Positions 53,721 to 63,715 of a DNA stretch of 64,000 nucleotides are shown here, one piece after another. The position numbers were made by a program, and so were the translations under genes. The notes beneath the pieces were generated by a model. It saw only the letters and a list, made by a program, of their open reading frames with translations. It searched no databases and was not told where the DNA came from. This DNA is from Roseomonas sp. HF4 (GTDB lineage: Bacteria; Pseudomonadota; Alphaproteobacteria; Acetobacterales; Acetobacteraceae): positions 62,001-126,000 of the forward strand of contig NZ_STGD01000011.1 in NCBI RefSeq assembly GCF_005222755.1, read 5' to 3'. Positions within the stretch are counted from its first letter, which is position 1; each line of letters begins with the position of its first letter.

Positions 53721-54914
53721 TCAAAGTCTCGTGCCGCTCGTTTGACGCGACGCCGCCAGGAAGAACCCACCCGCCGCCACCAGCGCGACCGCGGCCAGCA
53801 GCCAGGGCACCGGCCCGTAGCCGCCCGCCCCTTCCCAGGCCAGCGCCAGTAGCAGTGGCGCGGCCGTCCGCGGAAGCACCGCGGCGGCCGAGAGCGCGCC
53901 GGTCACGGCGCCGTAGCCCTGCCGGCCCAGGATCTCCGCCGTGCCGGCCGCGCGCACGATGGTCAGCAACCCGTCCGCCACCGCCCAGCAGCCGACGAAC
54001 AGGATCGTCAGCGCCAGGCTCTCCGGCCCCGTCGCCAGCGCGACCATCGCGACCGGCAGCAGCCCCGTGGCGAAGCGCCCGACGCTGCGCATCGTGACGC
54101 GCCGTCCCGCCGCGAACAGCAACGCCCGCGCCGCCACCTGCGCCGGGCCGTGCGCGGCGGCCAGCAGCAGCACCGTCGCCTCCGGCCAGCCGCGGTCGCG
54201 CAGCAACGGGATCAGGTGCGCGGCGAGCCCGGTGCCGAGGAACGCATGCGCCGCGAAGCAGAGCGCGAGGCCGAGGAAGGCGCGGTCCTTCACCCGCGCG
54301 CCCAGCGGCATCGATGAGACGGCATCGGCGCCGCGCTCCGGCACCCGGGCGCGGCGCATCATCGCAAAGGTCAGGACGGCCGCGCCCGCCTGCAGCGCCG
54401 CCAGCGCCTGCAGCGCGCCCCGCCAGCCCAGCAGCGCGATCAGCCCCTCCGTCACGGGCAGGAAGACCGTGCCGGTGAAGCCCGTGATGAAGGTGATGGC
54501 GGTGATGGTGCGGGTCGCGTCGCGCGCCTCGGCCACCACCACGGCCATGGCGGTGCCCCAGAGGCAGGCCGCCTGCGCCAGGCCGATCAACACCCAGACG
54601 GCGAAATAGGCCGCCGGGTCGCGCACCAGGCTCCAGCCGAACAGCAGTACCGCGGCGGCAAGCGCGCCCACGCTCATGAGCCCGCGCGCCCCGTGCCGGT
54701 CCACCCAGCGCCCCGCCGGCACCGCCGCGAGCCCCGACGCCAGCAGCCCGCAGGTGAAGCCCGCATTGAGCAGCACGCGCGACCAGCCGAGCTCCGCCTC
54801 CATCGGCGCGACCATCAGCGGGAAGGGCACGTAGAGCGTACCCCAGCCGATCACCTGCGTGGCCGCGATACCCCAGACCAGCGTGCGGTCGCCGAGGCCC
54901 GCGCGGTCGCTCAC
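53721..54914 (-). CDS. major facilitator superfamily transporter
   Basis: 397 residues, twelve predicted helices. A GTG start overlaps the nadK stop (GTGA). The N-terminus [20 protein letters not shown] and the [11 protein letters not shown] loop between helices 2 and 3 are MFS typical. No substrate clue. Last gene of the moaA-to-MFS minus-strand run. Confidence 0.85.
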   Translation of the reverse strand: MSDRAGLGDRTLVWGIAATQVIGWGTLYVPFPLMVAPMEAELGWSRVLLNAGFTCGLLASGLAAVPAGRWVDRHGARGLMSVGALAAAVLLFGWSLVRDPAAYFAVWVLIGLAQAACLWGTAMAVVVAEARDATRTITAITFITGFTGTVFLPVTEGLIALLGWRGALQALAALQAGAAVLTFAMMRRARVPERGADAVSSMPLGARVKDRAFLGLALCFAAHAFLGTGLAAHLIPLLRDRGWPEATVLLLAAAHGPAQVAARALLFAAGRRVTMRSVGRFATGLLPVAMVALATGPESLALTILFVGCWAVADGLLTIVRAAGTAEILGRQGYGAVTGALSAAAVLPRTAAPLLLALAWEGAGGYGPVPWLLAAVALVAAGGFFLAASRQTSGTRL

Positions 54915-55681
54915 ACCGTGAACTGCTCCGCGACGATGCGCTCGGACAGCCCGTGGTCGGGGTCGAAGAGCAGCGTGAGCGACACGTCCCGCGCCTCCCG
55001 CACCTCGACGCGCGTCACGTCCCGCACCTCGGTGTAGTCCGCCACCGCGGCCACCGGGCGCTTGTCGCGCTCCAGGATCTCGAACACCACCTCGGCGTCG
55101 GAGGGCAGCAGCGCGCCGCGCCAGCGGCGCGGCCGGAAGGCCGAGATCGGCGTCATCGGCAGCAGGTTCGCCCCCAGCGGCACGATCGGGCCGTGCGCCG
55201 AGAGGTTGTAGGCCGTGCTGCCCGCCGGCGTGCTCACCAGGATGCCGTCGCAGATCAACTCCGCCAACCGCACCTTGCCGTCGACCAGGATGCGGATCTT
55301 GGCCGCCTGGCGGCTTTCGCGCAGCAGGGAGACCTCGTTGATCGCCAGCGCGTCGATCGGCGCCGCGCCATTGGCCGTGGCGCGCATCCGCAGCGGGTGC
55401 AGCGTCGCCGCCTGGGCGGCCGCGATGCGCTCGGGCAGGTCGTCCTCGCGGTAGTCGTTCATCAGGAAGCCAACCGAGCCCCGGTTCATGCCGTAGACCG
55501 GGATACCCCGCCCGAGGAAGCGGTGCAGGGTCTCGAGCATGAAGCCGTCGCCGCCCAGCGCCACGATCACCTCCGCCCGGTCGGGCGGCGCGGCGCCGTA
55601 GCGGGCGGCCAGCGCGTCCTGCGCGGCGCGCGCGGTCTCGTTCTGCGCGGCCAGGATGGCGAAGCGCGGCGCGCCGTTCAC
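54911..55681 (-). CDS. nadK: NAD kinase
   Basis: 256 residues. Phosphorylates NAD to NADP. Diagnostic GGDGF in [40 protein letters not shown] and the [17 protein letters not shown] stretch. The GTG start at 55681 overlaps the nitrilase stop (GTGA). The short size is normal for alphaproteobacterial NadK. Confidence 0.94.
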   Translation of the reverse strand: MNGAPRFAILAAQNETARAAQDALAARYGAAPPDRAEVIVALGGDGFMLETLHRFLGRGIPVYGMNRGSVGFLMNDYREDDLPERIAAAQAATLHPLRMRATANGAAPIDALAINEVSLLRESRQAAKIRILVDGKVRLAELICDGILVSTPAGSTAYNLSAHGPIVPLGANLLPMTPISAFRPRRWRGALLPSDAEVVFEILERDKRPVAAVADYTEVRDVTRVEVREARDVSLTLLFDPDHGLSERIVAEQFTV

Positions 55682-56532
55682 GAAGCGGCTTTCGCGCGCC
55701 AGGCCAGGGCGGCCTCCCGGTGCTGGTCGAGCGGCATGCCCGCGCGCACCCGCGCGGTCATGGCCTGGTCGATCCGCGCGGTGGCCCAGCCAACGCCGTC
55801 GCTCGCCTTGGCGACGACATGGCCCCAGGGGTCGACCACCAGGGAGTGGCCATAGACGCTGCGGGTCGCGCCGCGTTCCTCGTAGCTGCCGTGGGAGGCG
55901 GCGGCGATGATCCAGCACTGGGTATCGATGGCGCGGGCGCGCATCAGGGCCTCCCAGTGGTCCTTGCCGGTCTGCAGGGTGAAGTTGGACGGCACCAGGA
56001 TCGCCTCGGCGCCGCGGCGGCGGAGTTCCTGGTAAAGCTCGGGGAAGCGCACGTCGTAGCAGATGGTGCAGGCGAAGCGGATGCCGCCGGCCTCGAAGAA
56101 GGCGAGGTTGCTCCCCGCGCCATAGAGCGCGCTCTCGCGGTAGCCGGTGCCGTCGGGGGCCGTGATGTCGAACAGGTGGATCTTGCGGTAGCGCGCGATC
56201 TCGGCGCCGTCCGGGCCGAACACCAGGGTCGTGTTGAACAGCTTCTCGCCACCATCCTCGATGATCGAGCCGCCATGGACGGTGATGCCATGCGTCCGCG
56301 CGAGCCCGCGCAGCATCTCGTAGGCCACGCCCCCGGTCCCGCCCGGGTCCGGCAGCACCTCGGCCGCCGCGCGCCGCGCGTCGCGCCCGCCGCCGAGGTT
56401 GGTCCAGGTCTCGGGCAGGCTCACCAGGCCCGGCCGGTCGGCGGCGACCGCGGCCTCGATCAGGCGGCGTGCCTGGTCGAGGTTGGCGGCCTTGTCGCTG
56501 CCCTGGTTCATCTGGATGACGGAGACGCGCAT
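55678..56532 (-). CDS. carbon-nitrogen hydrolase, Nit1/Nit2-like
   Basis: 284 residues. Nitrilase-fold amidase with the Glu-Lys-Cys triad E41 (SLPETWTN), K117 (YRKIHLFD) and C158 ([12 protein letters not shown]). The sequence around the Cys is that of Nit1/Nit2: omega-amidase or deaminated-glutathione amidase rather than true nitrilase. Cytoplasmic. The start [14 protein letters not shown] is the normal N-terminus. Translationally coupled to nadK. Confidence 0.9.
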   Translation of the reverse strand: MRVSVIQMNQGSDKAANLDQARRLIEAAVAADRPGLVSLPETWTNLGGGRDARRAAAEVLPDPGGTGGVAYEMLRGLARTHGITVHGGSIIEDGGEKLFNTTLVFGPDGAEIARYRKIHLFDITAPDGTGYRESALYGAGSNLAFFEAGGIRFACTICYDVRFPELYQELRRRGAEAILVPSNFTLQTGKDHWEALMRARAIDTQCWIIAAASHGSYEERGATRSVYGHSLVVDPWGHVVAKASDGVGWATARIDQAMTARVRAGMPLDQHREAALAWRAKAAS

Positions 56533-56609
56533 GGGTCCGGGCCCTCAGGCGGTGGGTGGCAGCGGTCCGATCGCCCGGCCGTCGCGCGTGGTCGTTCCGC
56601 GCCGGCGCC

Positions 56610-57020
56610 TCACGCGCCGCGGTCCGCCTTAGGCCAGTCGAGCCGTGGCTCCGCGCGCGCGGGGCGCGCCGGGCGTTCGACGCGGGCCGCCGGTGGCGGC
56701 ACGGGCGGGGAGAGCCGCGGCTCCTCCACGGTGCGTGCCGCGCGGGCCGGCGGCGCGGCCCAGTCCTCCTCGACCACCGCGCTGCGCGAAGGGGCCGCGG
56801 TGGCGGCCGGCAGGCGCGCCAGCGCACGGATCTCGGCCCGCAGGTCGGCGAGCTCGCCCTCGATCGCCTCCAGCCGCGACTTCACCCCGAACACCGAAAA
56901 GGGCATCGCCAGGAAGGCGAGGACGGATACGCCCACGGCCACCAGCAGCACGAAGCCCGTCCAGGCGGGCAGGCCCGGCACCGTCATCAGTCCGGCCAGG
57001 CCCTGGAGCGTTTCAGCCAC
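56610..57020 (-). CDS. single-pass membrane protein with coiled-coil and Pro/Ala-rich tail
   Basis: 136 residues, no family recognised. One membrane segment ([20 protein letters not shown], about 20-40), then a short predicted coiled coil ([21 protein letters not shown]) and a disordered Pro/Arg-rich C-terminus. The N-terminus overlaps the moaA stop by 8 bases, so it is co-expressed. Looks like a small membrane scaffold; function unknown. Confidence 0.65.
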   Translation of the reverse strand: MAETLQGLAGLMTVPGLPAWTGFVLLVAVGVSVLAFLAMPFSVFGVKSRLEAIEGELADLRAEIRALARLPAATAAPSRSAVVEEDWAAPPARAARTVEEPRLSPPVPPPAARVERPARPARAEPRLDWPKADRGA

Positions 57021-58035
57021 CTGTCATGCTCATGTGCCGTGCCACCGCCGGCGCCTTGCGGCGGCGGTCGATGACGAAGTCGTGCCCCTTTGGCTTGCGC
57101 GCGATCGCGTCGCGGATCGCCTGCGCCAGCCCCGCATCGTCCACCGAGGGGTCGCGCAGCAGCTGGCGGAACTCGGCCGCATCGTCCTGGCCGAGGCACA
57201 TGAAGAGTGTGCCGGTGCAGGTCAGCCGCACCCGGTTGCAGGATTCACAGAAATTATGGGTCATCGGCGTGATGAAGCCGATGCGCCGCCCGGTCTCCTT
57301 AACCGTCGCGTAGCGCGCGGGCCCGCCGGTCCGGTAGTCGCTGTCCTCCAGCGTCCAGGACTGGCGCAGGCGCGAGCGCACGAGCGAGAGCGGCAGGTAC
57401 TGGTCGGTCCGGTCACCGCCGATGTCGCCCAGCGGCATTGTCTCGATCAGGCAGAGGTCGAAGCCGTGCTCGCCGCACCAAGCGACCATGCGGTCGAACT
57501 CGTTCTCGTTGACGCCCTTGAGCGCGACCGCGTTGATCTTGATGGCGAGGCCGGCCGCGCGGGCGGCGAAGATGCCGTCCAGCGTCTGCTCGATCTTCCC
57601 CCAGCGCGTCACGGCGGCGAAGACCGCCGGGTCCAGCGTGTCGAGCGAGACGTTGATGCGGCGCACGCCCGCGGCGACGAGGTCGTCCGCCATCTTCACG
57701 AGCTGCGTGCCGTTCGTGGTGACGGTGAGCTCGCGCAGCCCGCCAGCGTTAAGGCGCGCGCCGAGCGACCGCACGAGCGTCATGACCCCCTTGCGGACGA
57801 GCGGCTCGCCGCCGGTCAGGCGGATCTTGTCGGTGCCGAGCGCGATGAAGGCGCCGCAGAGGCGGTCGATCTCCTCGAGCGTCAGAATCTCCTTCTTCGG
57901 CAGGAAGGTCATGTCCTCCGCCATGCAGTAGACGCAGCGGAGGTCGCAGCGGTCCGTCACCGAGACGCGGAGATAGGAGACGGTGCGCCCGAAAGGATCG
58001 ACGAGGCCCGCGGGCAGGGGGACAAGTGACTGCAT
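57013..58035 (-). CDS. moaA: GTP 3',8-cyclase MoaA (molybdopterin synthesis)
   Basis: 340 residues. Radical SAM enzyme starting molybdenum cofactor synthesis. Radical SAM cluster C30, C34, C37 in [15 protein letters not shown]; the second C-terminal 4Fe-4S site uses the cysteines in [28 protein letters not shown] is the SAM-binding loop. The start [17 protein letters not shown] at 58035. No other moa genes are nearby. Confidence 0.95.
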   Translation of the reverse strand: MQSLVPLPAGLVDPFGRTVSYLRVSVTDRCDLRCVYCMAEDMTFLPKKEILTLEEIDRLCGAFIALGTDKIRLTGGEPLVRKGVMTLVRSLGARLNAGGLRELTVTTNGTQLVKMADDLVAAGVRRINVSLDTLDPAVFAAVTRWGKIEQTLDGIFAARAAGLAIKINAVALKGVNENEFDRMVAWCGEHGFDLCLIETMPLGDIGGDRTDQYLPLSLVRSRLRQSWTLEDSDYRTGGPARYATVKETGRRIGFITPMTHNFCESCNRVRLTCTGTLFMCLGQDDAAEFRQLLRDPSVDDAGLAQAIRDAIARKPKGHDFVIDRRRKAPAVARHMSMTGG

Positions 58036-58131
58036 GCCCACGATTTGGGGCCGGAGGGGCGCCCGCCGCAAGTCCCTTTCGGCGGGCCGGAGCGGCCGTG
58101 CCGTGCCGCTCCGGTTCGTCGCGAGCGGTCC

Positions 58132-58464
58132 TCAGCCTGCCGGCGGGCGATAGCCGCCGCCGGTGGATTTCGCCTTCTCCATGGCCCGCTGGCCCTCGGC
58201 GGCGGTCAGCAACGCATGGGTCTGGAAGGCCGCGAACGCACCGCTGGAGCCGACCCTCATGCTGAAGCCCGCGGCGGACTCGTTGTCGGGAAACTCGGCG
58301 ATGCCGACACCGTCGAACTCGCCGAACATGAAATAATAGCACTCCAGGCGGCCACCGAAGGCCTCCACCACTTGCCGCGCCGCGGCTTCGCGGTCCTGCG
58401 GCTTGTCCACCAGTCCCTTCACCTGCACGGTCGCGAAGGAAAACTGCACCAGGTAGTGCGGCAT
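58132..58464 (-). CDS. GYD domain-containing protein
   Basis: 110 residues. MPHYLVQFSFATVQVKGLVDKP followed by VEAFGGRLECYYFMFGEFDGVGIAEFPDN is the GYD (DUF1488-like ferredoxin fold) pattern; quoted segments are partial. Small cytoplasmic protein of unknown function, often found next to oxidoreductases. The ATG at 58464 follows GAGGACAGTC. Confidence 0.8.
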   Translation of the reverse strand: MPHYLVQFSFATVQVKGLVDKPQDREAAARQVVEAFGGRLECYYFMFGEFDGVGIAEFPDNESAAGFSMRVGSSGAFAAFQTHALLTAAEGQRAMEKAKSTGGGYRPPAG

Positions 58465-58571
58465 GACTGTCCTCCCGTTCGGCCGGCGCCCTGGTCGGCC
58501 GGGACGAACCCTAGGCCTCCGGCATGCCGCCATGGGCAAGGTTCCGCCAGGGCAATGTCCGCCGGGACGCC

Positions 58572-59327
58572 CTACCCGAACAGGGCCAGCCCGCCCGCCA
58601 CCAGGAGCACCCCCATGGCGAAGGGCCGATAGAGCCGATCCGGGATGACGCGGAACAGTCGCGCGCCGATCGGGACCGCGACCGCCATGACCGGAAGCAG
58701 CACCGCGAGGCGCACGAACACCGCAAGGTCGATCAGTCCGCCGAGCGCGGGCGCCACCACCGAGATGATCGCGATGGTCGCGAAGAACAGGATGAGGTTG
58801 GCCCGGTGGCGTTTCGCCTCCTCCAGCCCCGCGAGCAGGTAGAGGATGACCGGCGGCCCGCTCATGCCGGTCGAGCCCTTGAGCAGCCCCGCCACCGTGC
58901 CCACGAAAAGGTTGAGCGGCAGCGGGCGGGAGCCATGGTAGCGCCAGCCCGACATCAGCAGCAGGCCGAACACCAGCACGAAGCCGCCGATGAAGCGGCG
59001 CAGCGCCTCGCCATCCGCGGTCAGCAGGATCCAGGCGCCCATCGGCGTCGCGACCGCCGCCGCGCCGCCGAGCGGCAGCACCACGCGCCGGTCGGCGTCC
59101 TTGATCGCCCCGGGCAGCAGTTGGAGCGAGACGAGCAGTTCCATCAGCAGCATCACCGGGATGCCGGCGCGCGGACCCCAGAGCAGGGAGTAGATCGGCG
59201 CCAGGATGACGGCCGTGCCGAAACCGGAATAACCTCGCATCACTCCTGCCACGCCGGTCGCCGCGATGGCGGCCAGCAAACCCCAGTCGGCCAGGATGGG
59301 CGGGACGCCGGCAAGCGCCTCGATCAA
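58572..59327 (-). CDS. TauE/SafE family permease (second copy)
   Basis: 251 residues, about eight hydrophobic segments, with RGYSGFGTAVILAPIYSLLWG and LKGSTGMSGPPVILYLLAG as the two repeat signatures. A TTG start overlaps the DUF3553 stop (TTGA); no ATG lies at the right place. Anion export is the family role; substrate unknown. Same general family as 31753-32520 but clearly diverged. Confidence 0.82.
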   Translation of the reverse strand: MIEALAGVPPILADWGLLAAIAATGVAGVMRGYSGFGTAVILAPIYSLLWGPRAGIPVMLLMELLVSLQLLPGAIKDADRRVVLPLGGAAAVATPMGAWILLTADGEALRRFIGGFVLVFGLLLMSGWRYHGSRPLPLNLFVGTVAGLLKGSTGMSGPPVILYLLAGLEEAKRHRANLILFFATIAIISVVAPALGGLIDLAVFVRLAVLLPVMAVAVPIGARLFRVIPDRLYRPFAMGVLLVAGGLALFG

Positions 59328-59503
59328 GGCCGATCCTCGTGAAGAATGTCGAGTTCGGCCATCGCGACGTTGATCAGCACCTTGCCGGCATGCTCGAAAT
59401 TGACCGTGATACGATCCCCCACCACGGACTGGACCTGTCCGACCCCCCAATCGGGCCGCGCCGGAAGGCGGACGCGCATGCCTGGTTCGATGATGGCGGT
59501 CAC
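59324..59503 (-). CDS. DUF3553 family small protein
   Basis: 59 residues from GTG 59503, or 51 from ATG 59479. The segment LPARPDWGVGQVQSVVGDR followed by VNFEHAGK is the DUF3553 signature, an SH3/KOW-like barrel found in alphaproteobacteria and also fused to UvrD-type helicases. Probably binds nucleic acid or protein; function undefined. Divergent from the ChpT-like gene, 51 bases apart. Confidence 0.8.
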   Translation of the reverse strand: MTAIIEPGMRVRLPARPDWGVGQVQSVVGDRITVNFEHAGKVLINVAMAELDILHEDRP

Positions 59504-59554
59504 GGGTCCGGCGCTAAGGTGGTGGAAGCCCCTCAGAGGATACCGTCTGCGGCC

Positions 59555-60202
59555 ATGATGCAAGGGATGCCCCGGCCCATGCCTTCCGGAACGCCGCGGT
59601 CGGAGCTGCGCCTCGCGCGGCTCGTGGGCCTGCGCCTCTGCCATGATCTGAGCGGGGTGGTCGGCACCATCGGCAATGCGCTCGAGATGATGGCCGGCGT
59701 GGGCGAGGAGGCGGCCGCGCTCGCCGTGGAATCGGCCGGCGTGCTGCGCCAGCGCCTGCTGCTCTGGCGCGCGGTGCTGGGCGGGCAGGGCGAGGCGACG
59801 CTCGGCACCCTGCTCGGGCTGCTCGAGGGCCAGCTCGCAGGCGGGCGCGCCGGCGCCGACGCCGCCACGCTCGACCCCGGCACGATGGTGGCCGAGCCGA
59901 TGGTGCCCGTGATCCTGTCGGCCATGCTGGTGGCCGGGGAAGCACTGCCGCGCGGCGGCACGGTGCGCCTGGCCGGCGACCCGGCGGGCGAGATGGCCGT
60001 GCTGCCGGACGGCCCGCGCGCCGCATGGCCGGCGCCACTGATCCGCGCCGTCGCCGGCGGGGAACCGCTCGAGGAGCCGACAGGGCGCGACGTGATGGCG
60101 CTCTGGCTCGCCGCGACCGCGACCGCGGGCGGCATGCGCCTCGGCCTTGCGCTGCCGCCCGGGGCCGGGGCGGGCCCGCTGCTGATCACGGCGGCGCACT
60201 GA
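59555..60202 (+). CDS. histidine phosphotransferase, ChpT-like
   Basis: 215 residues. The HisKA-like dimerisation helix carries the phospho-His in LRLCHDLSGVVGTIGNALEM; the C-terminal degenerate ATPase-like domain lacks the Bergerat ATP motifs, as in Caulobacter ChpT. ChpT relays phosphate from CckA to CtrA and CpdR. The second ATG (59558) and those at 59567 and 59579 are alternative starts. Located 97 bases before cheA. Confidence 0.78.
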   Translation: MMQGMPRPMPSGTPRSELRLARLVGLRLCHDLSGVVGTIGNALEMMAGVGEEAAALAVESAGVLRQRLLLWRAVLGGQGEATLGTLLGLLEGQLAGGRAGADAATLDPGTMVAEPMVPVILSAMLVAGEALPRGGTVRLAGDPAGEMAVLPDGPRAAWPAPLIRAVAGGEPLEEPTGRDVMALWLAATATAGGMRLGLALPPGAGAGPLLITAAH

Positions 60203-60299
60203 CCCGGGGCCGCGGGGCCGCTCGCCTCGGCCCGCCGCTTTACGCTTTCTTCGGCCGCCACGCGCGATCCTCCGGCCCTCTCGAGGCCTGGGGACGGCG

Positions 60300-62819
60300 A
60301 TGGACGATCTGCTCGCGGACTTCCTGACCGAAACGCATGAAGGGCTGACCGCGCTCGATTCCGCCCTCGTGCGGCTCGAACGCACCCCGGACGACCACCC
60401 GACCCTGTCCGAGGTCTTCCGCCTCGTGCACACCATCAAGGGCACCTGCGGTTTCCTCGGCCTGCCGCGGCTCGAGAAGGTGGCGCACGCGGCCGAGAAC
60501 GTGCTCGGCCGCTACCGCGACGGCGCGCTGCAGGTCACGCCGGCCGGCATCACGACCATCCTTTCGGCGCTCGACCGCGTGAAGCTCATCGTCGCCGGGC
60601 TCGAGGCCACGGGGCGCGAGCCTGCGGGCGACGACGCGGCCCTGATCGCCGACCTGGATGCGGCGTCGGAGGGGCGCGGCATCGCCGTGCCGGACGCCGC
60701 CGAGGCGCCCGCATCGCCGGCCGCCGAGCCCGCGGCCGAGGCGGTGCCCGAGGGCGGGGCCGTCGCGGCTCAGACCATCCGCGTCTCGGTCGACGTGCTC
60801 GAGGACCTGATGATGCTGGTCAGCGAGCTGGTGCTGACGCGCAACCAGCTGCTGCAGCTGGCGCGCGCCAACCAGGCCGACGCCTTCGCGGTGCCACTGC
60901 AGCGGCTGTCGCACATCACATCCGACCTGCAGGAAGGGGTGATGAAGACGCGCATGCAGCCGATCGGCAATGCCTGGGCGAAGCTGCCGCGGCTCGTGCG
61001 GGACCTGGCGCACGAGCTCGGCAAGAAGATAGACCTCGACATGCGCGGGGCGAACACCGAACTCGACCGCCAGGTCCTGGAGCTGATCCGCGACCCGTTG
61101 ACGCACATGGTGCGCAACTCCGCCGACCACGGGCTGGAAGGCCCGGCCGACCGCCGCGCCGCCGGCAAGCCCGAGACCGGCCGCATCCTCCTGAACGCCT
61201 ACCATGAGGGCGGCCACATCATCATCGAGATCGGCGACGACGGCCGCGGCCTGCCGATCGAACGCATCCGCGGCAAGGCGCTCGCGAACGGCCTCGCGAC
61301 CGAGGCCGAACTTGCCCAGATGAACGAGCGCGAGATCCTGCGGTTCATCTTCGCCCCCGGCTTCTCGACCGCGCAGCAGGTCACCTCGGTCTCCGGCCGC
61401 GGCGTCGGCATGGACGTGGTCAAGACCAACATCGAGAAGATCGGCGGCACGGTCGAGCTCGTCTCGAAGGAAGGGCGCGGCGCGACCTTCACCATCAAGA
61501 TCCCGCTGACGCTCGCCATCGTCTCGGCGCTGATCGTCGAGGCGGGCGGCGAACGCTTCGCACTGCCGCAGATCGGCGTGGTCGAGCTCGTGCGCGTCGC
61601 CGCCGGCGGCGCCGTGCAGGACGGCGCGCCGCGGATCGAGCACATCAAGGACGCACCGGTGCTGCGGCTGCGGGACCGCCTGCTGCCGCTGGTCTCGCTC
61701 GCGGGGCTGTTGCGCCTGCCCGCCACGCCCGGGGAAGCGGGCTTCGTCGCCGTGATGCAGGTGGGCGGCCAGGCCTTCGGCATCATCCTCGACCGCGTCT
61801 TCGACACCGAGGAGATCGTGGTGAAGCCCGTGGCGCCGATCCTGCGCCACGTCACGATGTTCAGCGGGAACACGATCCTGGGCGACGGCAGCGTCATCAT
61901 GATCCTCGATCCGAACGGGATCGCGCGCGCCACCGGTGTCGGTGCGGACGCCGCCGGGGCCGAGCAGCGCCGCGGCCCGCCGTCGGGGTCGTCGCTGCGC
62001 TCGGACAGCCGCACCTCGCTGCTGCTGTTCCGCGCCGGGGACGCGACGCCGAAGGCGGTGCCGCTCGGCCTGGTGGCGCGGCTCGAGGACATTCCGGCCG
62101 AACGCATCGAGATGTCGGGCGCGACCCCCGTGGTGCAGTACCGCGGCGCGCTGATGCCCCTGATCCCGGTCTCGTCGGGGTGGATGCGGCCCGAGGGCAC
62201 GGCCCGCCAGGCGGTGCTGGTCTTCACCGAGAATGGCTGCGCCATGGGCCTGATGGTCGATGAGATCCTCGACGTGCTCGACGAGCGGCTGACGATCCAG
62301 CCCGGATCCGGCCGGCCCGGCTTCATCGGCAGCGCGGTCGTGGCCGGCAGCGTGACCGAGCTGATCGACACGGCCTTCTGGCTTGCGCAGGGGGGGGAGG
62401 ACTGGTTCCGCGCCGCGCGCCCCGCGGCCGCCGCGGCAAGCCGCCCGCAGCTGCTGCTGGTGGAGGACAGCGCCTTCTTCCGGCATCTGGTCGTGCCGTC
62501 GCTCGCGGCCGCCGGCTTCGACGTGACGGCGGTGGACAGCGCCGCCGCCGCCCTCCGGATGCGGGAGGAGGGCGCGCGCTTCGACGCCGTGGTCTCGGAC
62601 ATCGAGATGCCGGAGATGGACGGCATTGCCTTCGCCCGCGCGCTGCGCGCGGGCGGTGCCTGGGCGGAGGTGCCGCTGATCGCGCTGTCCTCCCGCGCCG
62701 AGCCCGCCGATGTCGCGCGCGGCCGCGACGCCGGCTTCACCGATTATGTCGCGAAGTACGACCGGGAAGCGTTGATGCAGTCGCTGGCCGACTGCCTCGC
62801 CGCGCCGCTCGTGGGCTGA
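60300..62819 (+). CDS. cheA: hybrid chemotaxis histidine kinase CheA with tandem CheW-like domains and C-terminal REC
   Basis: 839 residues. Hpt domain with phosphorylation site H44 (RLVHTIKGTCGFLG); Ala/Pro linker at about 130-160 with no P2 (CheY-binding) domain; dimerisation helix (LEDLMMLVSELVLTRNQ); HATPase with HMVRNSADHGLE, DDGRGLP and GRGVGMDVVK; CheW-like regulatory domain from about 405, a second CheW-like domain from about 560; and a receiver domain from about 715 with phospho-acceptor D767 (VVSDIEMPEMDG). It is a CheA-REC fusion. RBS region AGGCCTGGGGACGGCG. Followed by cheW, cheY and cheB. Confidence 0.92.
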   Translation: MDDLLADFLTETHEGLTALDSALVRLERTPDDHPTLSEVFRLVHTIKGTCGFLGLPRLEKVAHAAENVLGRYRDGALQVTPAGITTILSALDRVKLIVAGLEATGREPAGDDAALIADLDAASEGRGIAVPDAAEAPASPAAEPAAEAVPEGGAVAAQTIRVSVDVLEDLMMLVSELVLTRNQLLQLARANQADAFAVPLQRLSHITSDLQEGVMKTRMQPIGNAWAKLPRLVRDLAHELGKKIDLDMRGANTELDRQVLELIRDPLTHMVRNSADHGLEGPADRRAAGKPETGRILLNAYHEGGHIIIEIGDDGRGLPIERIRGKALANGLATEAELAQMNEREILRFIFAPGFSTAQQVTSVSGRGVGMDVVKTNIEKIGGTVELVSKEGRGATFTIKIPLTLAIVSALIVEAGGERFALPQIGVVELVRVAAGGAVQDGAPRIEHIKDAPVLRLRDRLLPLVSLAGLLRLPATPGEAGFVAVMQVGGQAFGIILDRVFDTEEIVVKPVAPILRHVTMFSGNTILGDGSVIMILDPNGIARATGVGADAAGAEQRRGPPSGSSLRSDSRTSLLLFRAGDATPKAVPLGLVARLEDIPAERIEMSGATPVVQYRGALMPLIPVSSGWMRPEGTARQAVLVFTENGCAMGLMVDEILDVLDERLTIQPGSGRPGFIGSAVVAGSVTELIDTAFWLAQGGEDWFRAARPAAAAASRPQLLLVEDSAFFRHLVVPSLAAAGFDVTAVDSAAAALRMREEGARFDAVVSDIEMPEMDGIAFARALRAGGAWAEVPLIALSSRAEPADVARGRDAGFTDYVAKYDREALMQSLADCLAAPLVG

Positions 62820-62829
62820 GGAGGACGCC

Positions 62830-63321
62830 ATGCAGCAGACCACGACCCCGGCGCCCGCGCTGCGCGACGCGATGCCGCCCCCCCGTGCCGTGCGCGACGA
62901 GGAACAGGTCTTCCTGACCATGACCGTGGCCGCGCAGGGCTGCGCCGTTCCGGTGCTGCTCGTACGCGACGTGCTCGGCCCGCAGGCCATCACGCGCATC
63001 CCGCTGGCGCCGGGCGAGGTGGCGGGCAGCCTGAACCTGCGCGGGCGGATCGTGACGGCCGTGGACCTCCGGCTGCGCCTCGGCCTGCCGCCGCGCGACG
63101 CCAACATCCTGCCGATGAGCGTGGTGGTGGAGCAGGCCGGGGAACTCTATTCCCTCCTGGTCGACGAGGTGGGCGAGGTGATCCCCCTGCCCGTCGAGGG
63201 GTTCGAGCCCAATCCGCCCACCCTCGACGCCTTCTGGCGCGACATCTCGCGCGGGGTGCAGCGGCAGGAGCAGCGGCTGCTCATCGCGCTCGACATCGAC
63301 CGCGTGCTGGCGATCGGCTGA
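62830..63321 (+). CDS. cheW: chemotaxis coupling protein CheW
   Basis: 163 residues. CheW fold with EEQVFLTMTVAAQGCAVPVLLVRDVLG, the SLNLRGRIVTAVDLRLRLG core (given as SLNLRGRIVTAVDLR) and SLLVDEVGEVI. Couples receptors to CheA. Starts 10 bases after cheA with GAGGAGG ahead of the ATG. Confidence 0.92.
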   Translation: MQQTTTPAPALRDAMPPPRAVRDEEQVFLTMTVAAQGCAVPVLLVRDVLGPQAITRIPLAPGEVAGSLNLRGRIVTAVDLRLRLGLPPRDANILPMSVVVEQAGELYSLLVDEVGEVIPLPVEGFEPNPPTLDAFWRDISRGVQRQEQRLLIALDIDRVLAIG

Positions 63322-63331
63322 GGGGCCGGCG

Positions 63332-63711
<380 letters not shown>

Positions 63712-63715
<4 letters not shown>

